64,000 nt of DNA from Turneriella sp942492915 (GTDB lineage Bacteria; Spirochaetota; Leptospiria; Turneriellales; Turneriellaceae). The DNA is taken from contig OW818662.1 of the NCBI GenBank assembly GCA_942492915.1, positions 1,364,001 through 1,428,000 of the forward strand, written 5' to 3'. Below, in pieces: positions 24,118 through 33,353 of this stretch. Position 1 is the first letter of the stretch, and the number at the start of each line of letters is the position of its first letter. The notes below the pieces were generated by a model. The model was not told the origin of the DNA, made no database searches, and saw only the letters and a program-made list of their open reading frames with translations. The position numbers and the translations under genes are program-made.

Positions 24118-24822
24118 TCAGCGCTCTTCGATCGAGTACGCTTTGGTATATTCGGTGATAATTTCGAGAATGAAACGCTTCCACGAATCGCGGTCTTCGG
24201 GGTTAATCGCGAGGCTGCGCATGCGGGGAATAATCGGGTTGGGCTTGATCTGCGTGTGCATGATTTCTATCATGCGGATATAGGGGTCGGTGCGCGTAAT
24301 CAGCTGGTAAAAAGCCAGTTCTTCTTTTATACGCTCCATCTGCGGTGGAATATAGCCGACTACCGCGAGTTTGGGAAAAAGGGCTTTGTTGTAGAGGGCG
24401 GCGAACTCTTTGAACGAATCGACACGGTCGATAAAAGCTTCATACGCGCCGCCGCCGATGTTCATGACCTGCGTCACGAGATCCATGCTGAATTGAATAC
24501 CGACAGGGGTACTCATGTCGGAGACCAGCACAATGCCTTCGTCGGGTTGAAACGTTTTAATCTGGTGTTCGGGTTTAAAATGGCGCTTTAACAGCATCAC
24601 CTTCGAGATATCAAGGTCGCTGCCTTTGGGTATAATCACCTCACCCGAAGCCACTTTGATGTCTTCACGACAGATAATAAAGCGGCGCTTTTTGACGTTC
24701 AGGTTAATCGTACGCAAAGCTTTGACTTTTTCTTCGAGCTCGACGAGGGTACTCGAACCGATTCGGAGTATATTGGACGAACGTATCTCGCCGGTCGACA
24801 TAGGAGGGTAATTCCCACTCAT
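24118..24822 (-). CDS. conserved hypothetical cytoplasmic protein
   Basis: A 234-residue protein without signal peptide. Residues 35-80 (LNVKKRRFIICREDIKVASGEVIIPKGSDLDI) recall the small beta domain that precedes HD-GYP modules, but no HD or GYP motif follows; the remainder is helical. I do not recognise a family. It is divergent from the acyltransferase-dehydrogenase gene. Confidence 0.6.
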   Translation of the reverse strand: MSGNYPPMSTGEIRSSNILRIGSSTLVELEEKVKALRTINLNVKKRRFIICREDIKVASGEVIIPKGSDLDISKVMLLKRHFKPEHQIKTFQPDEGIVLVSDMSTPVGIQFSMDLVTQVMNIGGGAYEAFIDRVDSFKEFAALYNKALFPKLAVVGYIPPQMERIKEELAFYQLITRTDPYIRMIEIMHTQIKPNPIIPRMRSLAINPEDRDSWKRFILEIITEYTKAYSIEER

Positions 24823-24892
24823 GCCTTGGCGGTGTCAATCAATGGTCAATTTCTCTTGACTCGTGCCCTCATTTTTTATCTGCTTCAATACT

Positions 24893-26962
24893 ATGTCCAA
24901 AGACCAAAAAGAACCTGCACTCGATGGCGGAACCTACGCGCCGTGGCAGCGCGAGTTTTTCAAGAACATCGGTATCTTCATGCAGAGCGGCATGAAAGAA
25001 GAAAAGGCCCGCGAAATGCTCATTCGTTACCTGAAGCTTTCTGTCGAAACGCCGATTCCACGCGTGATTGAGACATTCTCTGACGAAACTAAACTCGCAG
25101 AAGTCGGCGTTTTTACCAAACGCGATGATTCGATCCGTGATTTTATGATAGAATTTTTGAGCCCGATGCTCAAGAAATTCCACATTGAAGGCGAAGAGAA
25201 TCTTGCTGAGATTCTGCCGCTGCTCGGCAAATATCCCGTTACGATCGTATCGAACCACTTGAGCCACTTCGACACAGCAGCAATTTACGGCCTGCTTTAC
25301 AACCACAGTAAAGAAGCGCGCAAACTCGCCGATTCGATGGTCTTCATCGGCGGGCGCCTCGTCTTTCTGGCTGACTTCACGCGCCTGGGACTCTACACAA
25401 TCGAGAGCCTGCTCGTCTGTTCGAAGCGCGACATGACAGACAATCCAGGTATGGCCGACGTCATGACGCGCATCAACATGCGTTCGTTCAGACAGGCTGC
25501 CGACTTGCAGAAGCAGGGCAAGGTCATCTGCATTTTTCCCGAAGGCACGCGTTCGCGCACGGGCCGGCTCATCACCTTCGTCGACACGGTTTACCACTAC
25601 GTCATGAACAAGGTGATCGTACCGATCTCGCTCGTCGGCACGGACAAGATTCTGCCGGCAGAGAGTTTTCTTTTTCAACAGGCTACGGGTAAACTTGTTA
25701 TCGGAAAACCGATTCTCGTCGGCAAGCTGCACGGCGAAGGTGCTAAAGATTTTCCCGAGCACATACAGCGTCTCGAGATACCCGAGGTAGAAAACAAAAA
25801 GCAATTCGTCATTGATAGCCTCGCGCTGCTCATCGGGCAGAACCTTGACCGGCACATGCACGGCACGTACCGAAATCTTTACCTCGACGATGGAAAAACA
25901 AAAAAGAAAAACATCCTCATCAAAGCGGGTGCAACCCCACACGCCGAAGTCGGCATCATCGGCCACAGCCCGTACGCCACGGCGATGGCTGCGGTGCTCG
26001 CGAATAAGCAGGTGAACATACGCATCTACCTGCCTGACGCAGAAAAAGCACGCACATTTAATGAAGTGAATACCGACGTCACGAATTTTCCGCTCTTTAA
26101 GTTGCCACCAAATATTGCGTTCACTTCAGACCCGAAAGACCTGCTCAAGTGTTCGATCTATATACAGGGGGTGCGCCCTTGGGAGCTGGAAGAATATTAT
26201 GAGCAGATGACCCCGATTCTTAACCAGAGTTTTGCGACTATCGTCGGAATCGTAAAAGGTTTTACCGGTTCGAAGTACGGCCTAATTTTTGAGGATCTCG
26301 AAAAGATCCACAAGATCAACCCTGCACGCTTCGCGGTGCTATCGGGTGCAAATTACCCCGAACAGATTCTCGAACGCAAGCCCGGCGGCTTCGAACTCGC
26401 CGCGATCAACACTTCGCTCGTGAATGATCTGATCGATTTTTTCACGACCGGCTATGTTTTTACGCGGCCCGCAGTCAACCCGTACGACGTGCGCGGTGTA
26501 CAGCTCGGCGGAGCGTTGAAAAACATTTATGCCCTCGGAGTAGGGCTCGTTGACGGCTATTATGAGAAATACCTCGGCGGCAACAACGACAGTACGCTGT
26601 TTCATCTCGCCCACCGTGTTTCAGCTGAAATGGCAAATATGGTAGTCGAAATGGGCGGACGGAAGTCGACGTTAGCGGGTGTAGCCGGCATTACCGATCT
26701 GATGCTCAGCTGCTTCGGCCTCGATAGCCGTGACCGGCAATACGGACACGACTACGTTTTTGAAGAACATGACAAAAAGAAGATGCTGAGCGGCGTTTAC
26801 GGTATCAAAGCTTTGCCGCGGCTCATTAAGCTGCGTGAAGAAAAATACCCGATCGCGAAGGCTATACACGACGTGATTGCAGATGACAAAGACGTTGAAG
26901 ACGCCATCGAGCGTATCGCGCTGACCTTTGGCCAGTCGCGTTCTGTGCAATTTCGTGACTGA
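24893..26962 (+). CDS. glycerol-3-phosphate acyltransferase/dehydrogenase fusion
   Basis: A 689-residue two-domain protein. Residues ~95-330 are a PlsB/PlsC acyltransferase with HX4D in NHLSHFD and FPEGTRSRTGRL. Residues ~360-680 match NAD(P)-dependent glycerol-3-phosphate dehydrogenase (GpsA): the dinucleotide loop GIIGHSPYATAMA (altered from GAGSWGTA), VKGF, the catalytic Lys in GGALKNIYAL, then TLAGVAGITDLMLSC and DSRDRQYG. Together the domains could turn dihydroxyacetone phosphate into glycerol-3-phosphate and acylate it, the first two steps of phospholipid synthesis. Which acyl donor and position are used is unknown. The ATG at 24893 is preferred to 24863. It may head the Mla operon, 76 bases downstream. 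Confidence 0.82.
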   Translation: MSKDQKEPALDGGTYAPWQREFFKNIGIFMQSGMKEEKAREMLIRYLKLSVETPIPRVIETFSDETKLAEVGVFTKRDDSIRDFMIEFLSPMLKKFHIEGEENLAEILPLLGKYPVTIVSNHLSHFDTAAIYGLLYNHSKEARKLADSMVFIGGRLVFLADFTRLGLYTIESLLVCSKRDMTDNPGMADVMTRINMRSFRQAADLQKQGKVICIFPEGTRSRTGRLITFVDTVYHYVMNKVIVPISLVGTDKILPAESFLFQQATGKLVIGKPILVGKLHGEGAKDFPEHIQRLEIPEVENKKQFVIDSLALLIGQNLDRHMHGTYRNLYLDDGKTKKKNILIKAGATPHAEVGIIGHSPYATAMAAVLANKQVNIRIYLPDAEKARTFNEVNTDVTNFPLFKLPPNIAFTSDPKDLLKCSIYIQGVRPWELEEYYEQMTPILNQSFATIVGIVKGFTGSKYGLIFEDLEKIHKINPARFAVLSGANYPEQILERKPGGFELAAINTSLVNDLIDFFTTGYVFTRPAVNPYDVRGVQLGGALKNIYALGVGLVDGYYEKYLGGNNDSTLFHLAHRVSAEMANMVVEMGGRKSTLAGVAGITDLMLSCFGLDSRDRQYGHDYVFEEHDKKKMLSGVYGIKALPRLIKLREEKYPIAKAIHDVIADDKDVEDAIERIALTFGQSRSVQFRD

Positions 26963-27038
26963 ATGCCTGCCAAAAGGCTGACTTCAGGCCACGACAAAAC
27001 GCTTTCCGCCCGAACGCGCAATTTGCCTGATACCCGCG

Positions 27039-27806
27039 TTGCAGCTACTCAAACTCATTGGCGCATCGCTCGAGCAGGCTGGCGCCGTTGCGATTTTTCT
27101 TTTACGCTCGTGCAGGGGCGTATTCCAGCGGCCGTTCAGGCCCGCAAAAATTTCCTTTGAGATATACACAATTGGCTGGCAATCGGTTGCGATTGTACTT
27201 TTCACCGGATGTTTCACCGGTATGGTACTGGGTCTTCAGGGATACCATACCCTCAAACGCTTCGGCGCCGATGGTTTTCTCGGTTCACTCATTGCCAAGA
27301 GTCTCTTGGCCGAACTTGCCCCGGTGCTGACGGCACTGCTGATCGTCGGCAGGGCTGGCTCAGCGCTTTGCGCAGAGATCGGGGTGATGCGCCTTTCTGA
27401 ACAGATCGAGGCACTGGAGTGCCTCGCGATTGACGTCTATAACTATCTGATATCGCCCAAACTCGTTGCAGCGCTCATCGCAATGCCGCTACTCGTCTTT
27501 GTTTTCGCGGCAAGCGGGATCATCGGCGGTTATATCTCGGGCTGCCTGATTCTGGGTGTCGGCACGGGAGACTATTTCCAGAGCATGCGCGAAGTCGTCG
27601 ACTATGCAACTGTTCGCATGGCGCTCATCAAAGGACTTGTTTTCGGATTATACGTAGTTACAGTCTGTGCGTTTCGCGGCATGTACGTGCACGAATATGC
27701 GGGCAGGGGTGCACTCGCACTTTCACGCACAACGACGTATGCGGTCGTAATTTCATCTGTCGGCGTCTTGCTCGTCGATTACCTTTTGACGGCGGTGCTG
27801 ATCTAA
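27039..27806 (+). CDS. mlaE: Mla-type ABC transporter permease
   Basis: A 255-residue MlaE/YrbE permease with about five membrane helices and the family segment ELAPVLTALLIVGRAGSALCAEIGVMRLSEQIEALE. With MlaF and MlaD it moves phospholipids between inner membrane and periplasm to keep the outer membrane asymmetric. It appears to begin at TTG (27039); no ATG lies nearby in frame. The stop overlaps the mlaF ATG (TAATG). No mlaB or mlaC gene is present nearby. Confidence 0.9.
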   Translation: MQLLKLIGASLEQAGAVAIFLLRSCRGVFQRPFRPAKISFEIYTIGWQSVAIVLFTGCFTGMVLGLQGYHTLKRFGADGFLGSLIAKSLLAELAPVLTALLIVGRAGSALCAEIGVMRLSEQIEALECLAIDVYNYLISPKLVAALIAMPLLVFVFAASGIIGGYISGCLILGVGTGDYFQSMREVVDYATVRMALIKGLVFGLYVVTVCAFRGMYVHEYAGRGALALSRTTTYAVVISSVGVLLVDYLLTAVLI

Positions 27807-28549
27807 TGGCAAAGCAACAGGCACCTGAATACGCGCTTGAACTCAGGGCGGTCACAAAAAAACTTGGAGGACTCACAGTTCACCATGATCTGAGCCTCGC
27901 CGTCGAGCGGGGTAAAACCACAGTTGTCGTGGGTTCAAGTGGCGCCGGCAAGAGCGTGATGCTCAAGTATATACTTGGGTTTATTAAACCCGATCAGGGC
28001 GACGTGTTGGTAGAAGGACAGAGTATTCTTGGCCTCGGCGAAACCGACATGAAACAGATCAGGTCGCGTTACGGCGTGGTTTTCCAGGGTGCTGCACTTT
28101 TCGACTCTCTGAGCGTCTTTGAAAACGTGGCCTTGCCACTGCGCGAAAAAACACGCATGGGCCCTGCCGAAATTGAGCAGAAGGTGATGCACTCGCTTGA
28201 AGAGATGCGGCTCGCAGATGCAAGGCACAAAATGCCCGCAGAACTTTCGGGAGGTATGCAGCGGCGCGTGGCACTGGCGCGTGCTCTTCAACTTGAACCG
28301 CGTATCATGCTTTTCGACGAACCGACCACAGGGCTTGACCCCGAAACGTGCGAAAGTATCTACGATCTCTTTATCGAAATGCAGGCGCGACTGAAATACA
28401 CCGCGCTCATTGTCAGTCACGATATACCGCGCATCTTTCGTGCAGGGCACCGCATTGCCGTCATGCACGGCGGCAAGATCGAAGCGGTGGTCGATCCGGC
28501 GAAGATCAATAAGGCCGGCGGCTGGCTGAAAAGAATACTATCCGCATGA
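27806..28549 (+). CDS. mlaF: Mla-type ABC transporter ATPase
   Basis: A 247-residue ABC ATPase of the phospholipid transporter. Walker A GSSGAGKS near residue 45, Q-loop VFQGAALFDSLSVFENV, signature LSGGMQRR near 150, Walker B IMLFDEPTTGLDP, and the switch His in IVSHD are all intact. The FQ-GALFDSLTVFENV form of the Q-loop region is typical of MlaF. It overlaps mlaE by one base and is followed by mlaD. Confidence 0.93.
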   Translation: MAKQQAPEYALELRAVTKKLGGLTVHHDLSLAVERGKTTVVVGSSGAGKSVMLKYILGFIKPDQGDVLVEGQSILGLGETDMKQIRSRYGVVFQGAALFDSLSVFENVALPLREKTRMGPAEIEQKVMHSLEEMRLADARHKMPAELSGGMQRRVALARALQLEPRIMLFDEPTTGLDPETCESIYDLFIEMQARLKYTALIVSHDIPRIFRAGHRIAVMHGGKIEAVVDPAKINKAGGWLKRILSA

Positions 28550-28579
28550 GCTGCAATTTGAATACCACACGAGGATATC

Positions 28580-29014
28580 ATGAAACGAACTGAATTCTAC
28601 ACGGGCCTTTTTCTTGCTTTCGGCCTTTTCTGTTTTGCCTACATCGCGCTTTCCATCGGAGGACTCAGAATTTTCGGCGACAGCCGCTATATACTCTATG
28701 CCGACTTTCAATCCACATCGGGTCTAAAGCCCGGCGCGATCGTTGAGATTGCAGGCGTGCAGATCGGTAACACAACCGAAATTCAGCTGAAGGAGAACCG
28801 AGCGCGCCTGGTGCTGCGTATCGACAAACACGTGGGCATACCGGTTGACTCGATTGCCGCGATCAGAACGCGCGGGCTAATCGGCGAGAAGTTCGTGAAG
28901 ATCACACCGGGTGGCGACGATGCAACGCTTTCACCCGGACAGGAAATCAGCGAAACCGAGTCGGTCGTCGATCTCGAAGAGATGATCGGCAAATTTATCT
29001 ACGACAAAAAATGA
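28580..29014 (+). CDS. mlaD: MCE-domain phospholipid-binding protein
   Basis: A 144-residue protein with one N-terminal membrane anchor (FYTGLFLAFGLFCFAYIALSIGG) and a single MCE domain (YILYADFQSTSGLKPGAIVEIAGVQIG and IRTRGLIGEKFVKITPGG). MlaD forms a hexameric ring on the periplasmic side of MlaE and shuttles lipid. It completes the E-F-D set. Confidence 0.92.
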   Translation: MKRTEFYTGLFLAFGLFCFAYIALSIGGLRIFGDSRYILYADFQSTSGLKPGAIVEIAGVQIGNTTEIQLKENRARLVLRIDKHVGIPVDSIAAIRTRGLIGEKFVKITPGGDDATLSPGQEISETESVVDLEEMIGKFIYDKK

Positions 29015-29018
29015 CGCT

Positions 29019-29309
29019 ATGAATACACAATTTCTCGAAACTCTGGAAAAACTGCTCAAACGGAGGTTTGACGACCGGCCCGCGGGATCGTACACCACAA
29101 AACTCTTCGAATCAGGCCCGCAAAAAATATTGCAAAAAGTCGGCGAAGAGGCAATTGAGTATATACTTGATGCACAAAATGCCGATAAACAGAAGGCAAT
29201 CTATGAAGGCGCCGACTTACTCTACCATTTTATCGTTTCGCTCGTTGCGCAGGGTTGGTCGCTCGCAGACATCATTGCCGAGCTTGAAAGGCGCCATCAA
29301 CCCAAGTAA
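29019..29309 (+). CDS. hisE: phosphoribosyl-ATP diphosphatase
   Basis: A 96-residue stand-alone HisE, the second enzyme of histidine synthesis, hydrolysing phosphoribosyl-ATP to phosphoribosyl-AMP. The MazG-like helical motif GPQKILQKVGEEAIEYILDA and EGADLLYHFIVSL supplies the metal-binding Glu and Asp. It lies 4 bases after mlaD and directly ahead of the HEAT-repeat gene, so it is embedded in an envelope operon rather than a his cluster. It is not fused to HisI. Confidence 0.92.
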   Translation: MNTQFLETLEKLLKRRFDDRPAGSYTTKLFESGPQKILQKVGEEAIEYILDAQNADKQKAIYEGADLLYHFIVSLVAQGWSLADIIAELERRHQPK

Positions 29310-29313
29310 AATC

Positions 29314-30483
29314 ATGCCGCTGGCAATGGCCTGCGCGCTTTGCCTTTCATTACCGGTCTGGTCTGCCAAGAAGACCGTTAAACCCGCTGCGCAGCCCGCG
29401 CCGGCAGCCACCAAACCAGCCGAGGCAAACGCCCCGGTATCTTCACCGGCTGCGAAACCGACGCCGCCGCCCAATGCTGCTGAACCTGCGAAACCAGAGG
29501 TGAAACCCGCGGCGGTCAATCATGATGCGCTCATTGTGCGCATTCGCGAAGCGCTGAAATTCGGCAACTCGCAGCAGGTGCGCGACGCTTTAAACACTCT
29601 GACGCGTCTGACGGCCGCAGAACAAAAAACACTTCTGCCCGAACTCAAGAAGACCTGCACCTCTGCAGACCCGCTCGTCTTGCGCAAGATGGCTGAATTC
29701 ATCGGCAATGCGCCCTTTGCCGACCTCGACGAAGAGCTGACCCGCTTTCTGGGCGACAAGAATAACGAGCAGCTGTTCTTTTCGACCGTCGGTGCGCTCG
29801 CAAAAAAGAAACCCGTTTCGGCGCTGCCGGCAATAATTAAAGAAATTCGCGAGCAGGATTTCTCAAAGCCCGGAAACCGTATCCCTGATGCAGTCCATTT
29901 GCTGACGATCTACAAAGACAGCTCGCTGCAACCGTTTCTGATGGAAAAACTGCAGGCGGCAGACACGTACGCCGACTATCGCAGCGGCATTCTCAAATAC
30001 CTGGGCGAAACCCGGCCCTGGAGCGAAGCGACCAAAGCGCAGGTGCTCAAACTCTACCAGGATGAAGCAGAACCACTGACCGTGCGCGGCTCGGCTGCAT
30101 ACGCACTCGGCAAAGCAGAGGTCACACAGGCAAAGCCGATTCTCAAAGAATCGCTCGCTAAAATCGAGGCTATGAAAAGCTCAGACGAGAAGAAGCGTTA
30201 CACGCGCTTTCGCATGCAGATTATCGCAAGCCTCATTCTGCTGAAAGACAACGACGTGCGTGAAATTCTCTACGCAATGGCGCGCGACGACGACGAGCTT
30301 GTGCGTGTTCGCGCAATACACCAGATTTCGCAGCTCAAGATGCCTGAGGCGCGCGAACTGCTGGAGTATAAATCGAAGTTTGACCCATCGGCAAAAGTAC
30401 AGAAAGAAGCAAAGAAGGCGCTGGCAATTCTCGACGGGGCAAAAACACCGGTGACAACGGCTGACCCCGACAAGGAAAAGTAG
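29314..30483 (+). CDS. exported HEAT-repeat protein
   Basis: A 389-residue exported protein. The signal peptide (MPLAMACALCLSLPVWSA) is followed by a ~55-residue Pro/Ala/Lys linker, then HEAT-like helical pairs (DPLVLRKMAEFIGNAPFADLDEELTRFL; LTVRGSAAYALGKAEVTQAKPILKESL; DELVRVRAIHQISQLKMPEARELLEYK). It probably works as a periplasmic scaffold. The ATG at 29314 is chosen; an earlier frame runs through hisE. Its stop overlaps the GTG of the next gene. Confidence 0.8.
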   Translation: MPLAMACALCLSLPVWSAKKTVKPAAQPAPAATKPAEANAPVSSPAAKPTPPPNAAEPAKPEVKPAAVNHDALIVRIREALKFGNSQQVRDALNTLTRLTAAEQKTLLPELKKTCTSADPLVLRKMAEFIGNAPFADLDEELTRFLGDKNNEQLFFSTVGALAKKKPVSALPAIIKEIREQDFSKPGNRIPDAVHLLTIYKDSSLQPFLMEKLQAADTYADYRSGILKYLGETRPWSEATKAQVLKLYQDEAEPLTVRGSAAYALGKAEVTQAKPILKESLAKIEAMKSSDEKKRYTRFRMQIIASLILLKDNDVREILYAMARDDDELVRVRAIHQISQLKMPEARELLEYKSKFDPSAKVQKEAKKALAILDGAKTPVTTADPDKEK

Positions 30484-30920
30484 TGTCGCTGCGCCCGTTG
30501 CTGCTATTTCTCGCGCTCGCAACGGGGCTCGCGGCTTTTTTCGCTCCGCAAGACATCTCTCTTGAAACAGCGACAACCAACACTCCAGCTGCTGCCGAAC
30601 TTTATTTGAAATACCAGAACACAGATAGCGATTACCTGCTTTTCTACGATGCCGATGGCTCGATTCTGTTCTTGCGCTACCGCCAGGACAGATGGGACTA
30701 TGACAACGACAGGCTGCGCGATTCGCTGCAGCAGGGTGTCACGTATCGTGTGCAGGTCAAAGACCTGAAGAGATTACCCGAAGGCCAACTGCCATCGGGC
30801 GCGAGTGGCGCAGGTTTGCCGCGTCCCGTGGTGACACGCAAGATCCGCAAGATCAGAGATTCGTTTGAAGGTTTGCTGCGCGCGATTAACGAATCGGCTC
30901 TGCGCGATCTGCGGTACTAG
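30483..30920 (+). CDS. small exported or membrane-anchored protein
   Basis: A 145-residue protein beginning at GTG. The N-terminus (LRPLLLFLALATGLAAFFAP) is a signal or membrane anchor. The mature part contains the paired phrases YLLFYDADGSILFLRYRQDRWDYDNDRLRDSL, giving a beta-hairpin-like segment, and a basic helical end. No family recognised. It sits between the HEAT-repeat gene (1-base overlap) and the first CNNM gene (2 bases). Confidence 0.65.
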   Translation: MSLRPLLLFLALATGLAAFFAPQDISLETATTNTPAAAELYLKYQNTDSDYLLFYDADGSILFLRYRQDRWDYDNDRLRDSLQQGVTYRVQVKDLKRLPEGQLPSGASGAGLPRPVVTRKIRKIRDSFEGLLRAINESALRDLRY

Positions 30921-30922
30921 AA

Positions 30923-32155
30923 ATGCTCATCTTATTGCTGATCGTTCTGACCTTCATGAGCGCCTTTTACTCAGGCAGCGAAGCCGCGATCTTCTCTCAG
31001 GATATCGGCCGCCTGCAACGCCTGGGCGGCGACAGGTTTAATCCGAAACTCAGAAAGACGATCATCACATGGCTGAAACGGCCTGAGCGCATTATTACGG
31101 GCCTGCTGCTCGGCAATCTGATCGTGAACATCGGCATGACGAACCTCACCGAAACGATGATCTCGGGACAGTTCGGCGATTTTCCGCAACGGCAGGTTAT
31201 ACTGCCGCTGGTAATCACTCTCTACGTACTCACTTTTGGTGAGGTGATTCCGAAAATCATCGCTTTGGTTTTCAAGGACTCGTGGGTGCGGCTACTTCAT
31301 CTGCCACTCAGGGGCTGGTTTCGTTTCACCGGGCGTGTCACGATACCTTTCGACCGGCTGACCGCCGCAATCGTCAAACCTCTGAAACCGGTAAAAAGCA
31401 CTCTCAGCGAGTCAGAGCTCGTCGAAGCTGTACGCTTTGCCGAAGACCACGGCCTTCTCAAAGCTGAAGAAATGCTGATGCTTTCGCGGTCGATCGCCTT
31501 TTACCACAACAACATCTACTCAGCGATGATACCCCGCTCGCAGACCCTTATGCTACCCGAAGGCACGACCGTGGCGCAGGCGCGCAAAGCCTTTGTTGGC
31601 TCGCCGCATAACTTTGCTGTCATCTACCGCAAGAATTCGGTCGAGATCGAGGGTGTAGTCTACCTGCGCGGTGTGGTGCAGCTGCTGTTCGCACGCAAGC
31701 GGGATCTGAGCGACAAGATGCACCCGGTCGAGTTTCTGCCGGCCTCGCTTTCCCTCAGTGCAGCGCTATCGGCGCTGATGCAGAACCGCCGCGACCTTGC
31801 GGTCGTTGTCGATGAAGCGGGAGCCTTCATCGGGGCAGTGACTCTGCGCGGGATCATTAACCACATACTCGGGGCAAGTTTTTCAGCAACCCCGCGCGAC
31901 CAGTACCTGCAGCAGATCGATTCGCGTCGCTACCGGGTATCAGGGCAGATGCCGCTCGACCGCTTCAACGAGATCTTTCGCTCGAACCTGAACGCCGAGA
32001 TCAGCGAGACGATCGGCGGGTTCATTCTCGAAAAGCTCGATGGTTTTCCACACGGCGACAAAGAGGTCGAGATCGGCAACCTGGTCTTCAAATCGTTCAA
32101 AGTCGACGAACACCGCATTACTGAATTTGTTTTGCTCGTGAAAAAAAATGCTTAG
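30923..32155 (+). CDS. CNNM/CorC-family membrane protein 1
   Basis: A 410-residue protein with the HlyC/CorC (CNNM) layout: a DUF21 membrane domain over residues 1-170 (SGSEAAIFSQDIGRLQRLGG, LYVLTFGEVIPKIIAL), a pair of CBS domains over ~200-320 and a CorC_HlyC domain at the end (DGFPHGDKEVEIGNLVFKSFKV). Family members handle Mg2+ or related cations; the direction here is not known. It overlaps the second copy by 8 bases. Confidence 0.88.
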   Translation: MLILLLIVLTFMSAFYSGSEAAIFSQDIGRLQRLGGDRFNPKLRKTIITWLKRPERIITGLLLGNLIVNIGMTNLTETMISGQFGDFPQRQVILPLVITLYVLTFGEVIPKIIALVFKDSWVRLLHLPLRGWFRFTGRVTIPFDRLTAAIVKPLKPVKSTLSESELVEAVRFAEDHGLLKAEEMLMLSRSIAFYHNNIYSAMIPRSQTLMLPEGTTVAQARKAFVGSPHNFAVIYRKNSVEIEGVVYLRGVVQLLFARKRDLSDKMHPVEFLPASLSLSAALSALMQNRRDLAVVVDEAGAFIGAVTLRGIINHILGASFSATPRDQYLQQIDSRRYRVSGQMPLDRFNEIFRSNLNAEISETIGGFILEKLDGFPHGDKEVEIGNLVFKSFKVDEHRITEFVLLVKKNA

Positions 32156-33344
32156 TATCACCATTTTCATCGGGTGCCTTATCAGCGCGGCGTTTTTCGC
32201 GGCAACCGAAGTGGCATTTTTCAGTCTCACGGCGCTCAATGTGACGCGCGGCAATCGCGCAAAACTGGAAAAACTTTTTCTACATAAGAATGATATCATC
32301 GCGATGCTGCTGACCGGCAACAATCTGGCGATCGTCTGCGGTACGCTGGCGCTCGATGCGTTGCTGCCTCCCGAGCGCGGCCTCGAGTGGAAGGCGCTCG
32401 TCTTTCTTGTTGAACTGGTTTTATTTTTCTTGCTGTCAGAAGCACTGCCTAAAGCCATTGGCCGGCGCAAAAACCTGCTGTTGCTCGAAAAATCGTATCC
32501 ACTGATATGGCTGTTTTATTACCTATTGCTGCCCCTAAGCTATGTTTTTCTAAAGATATCGCGCCTGATCGGCAGTATCAGCGCAGAGAAGCACGACGAT
32601 GCGCGCCTTGAAGTCTTCAGGTTTATCTCAGAGCATACCGGAGAGAGTAAACTGCCGCTGACCGAATCGCTCGCGACCTATTCGAGCACAACGATACGCG
32701 AGATCATGACCCCGATGAGCGAGCTGTTTTCCCTCGCGGCAAGCGCGACGCTCGCCGAATGCGCAGAGGCTCTCGAAAAAAGCTCTTATTCCCGCTACCC
32801 GGTCTACGAGACCATACCGGCTGAAATTACCGGGTATATCGATCTGCGCGACTTGCTCGACAAAACCGGCAGCATGCGCGTGAAGCAGGTGATGCGGCCG
32901 GCACATTTTTTCCCTTATTCTCTGAAAGTCGACCAGCTGCACGCTGAAATGCGCCAGCTCGGCGAGGCGATGGTGTTTGTGGTCAACGAATATGGTCTGA
33001 TACTTGGTATGGTGACCGAAGAGAACCTCGCTGAAGAGCTGGTCGGTGATATTTTCAGCCACGACCAGAAGCTCGAAACGCACTATATGGAGACTGCAGA
33101 AGGTGGCGGCTATCTGATCGACTGCCTCATGGATATAGACGACTTCAGTAAGGCGTTTAACGCCGCGATCAATAAAGAAAACTTTGAAACCATCGCGGGA
33201 TACCTTTTATCCGCCTGCGGCAGAATACCGCTTAAGGGTGAAGAGATCGACCTCGGCCCGGGCAAATTCACGATTATGGAAGCGTCGCGCCGCGCTGTGC
33301 GCCGCGTGCATTTTAAGCCCAAACGCGTCTTTGCGAAAAACTGA
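32148..33344 (+). CDS. CNNM/CorC-family membrane protein 2
   Basis: A 398-residue paralogue of the preceding protein with the same order: DUF21 (FFAATEVAFFSLTALNVTRGN, SEALPKAIGRRKNL), two CBS domains (TIREIMTPMSELFSLAA, VFVVNEYGLILGMVTEENL) and CorC_HlyC. The pair is divergent in sequence, so the duplication is old; they may form a heteromer. Overlapping starts and stops show strict co-translation. Last gene of the long operon that begins at mlaE. Confidence 0.88.
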   Translation: MLSITIFIGCLISAAFFAATEVAFFSLTALNVTRGNRAKLEKLFLHKNDIIAMLLTGNNLAIVCGTLALDALLPPERGLEWKALVFLVELVLFFLLSEALPKAIGRRKNLLLLEKSYPLIWLFYYLLLPLSYVFLKISRLIGSISAEKHDDARLEVFRFISEHTGESKLPLTESLATYSSTTIREIMTPMSELFSLAASATLAECAEALEKSSYSRYPVYETIPAEITGYIDLRDLLDKTGSMRVKQVMRPAHFFPYSLKVDQLHAEMRQLGEAMVFVVNEYGLILGMVTEENLAEELVGDIFSHDQKLETHYMETAEGGGYLIDCLMDIDDFSKAFNAAINKENFETIAGYLLSACGRIPLKGEEIDLGPGKFTIMEASRRAVRRVHFKPKRVFAKN

Positions 33345-33353
33345 CGGTTTACT

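Noticed and set aside
29068..29313. Earlier start of the HEAT-repeat protein
   Set aside because: It would overlap hisE in another frame and hide a clear signal peptide that begins at 29314.
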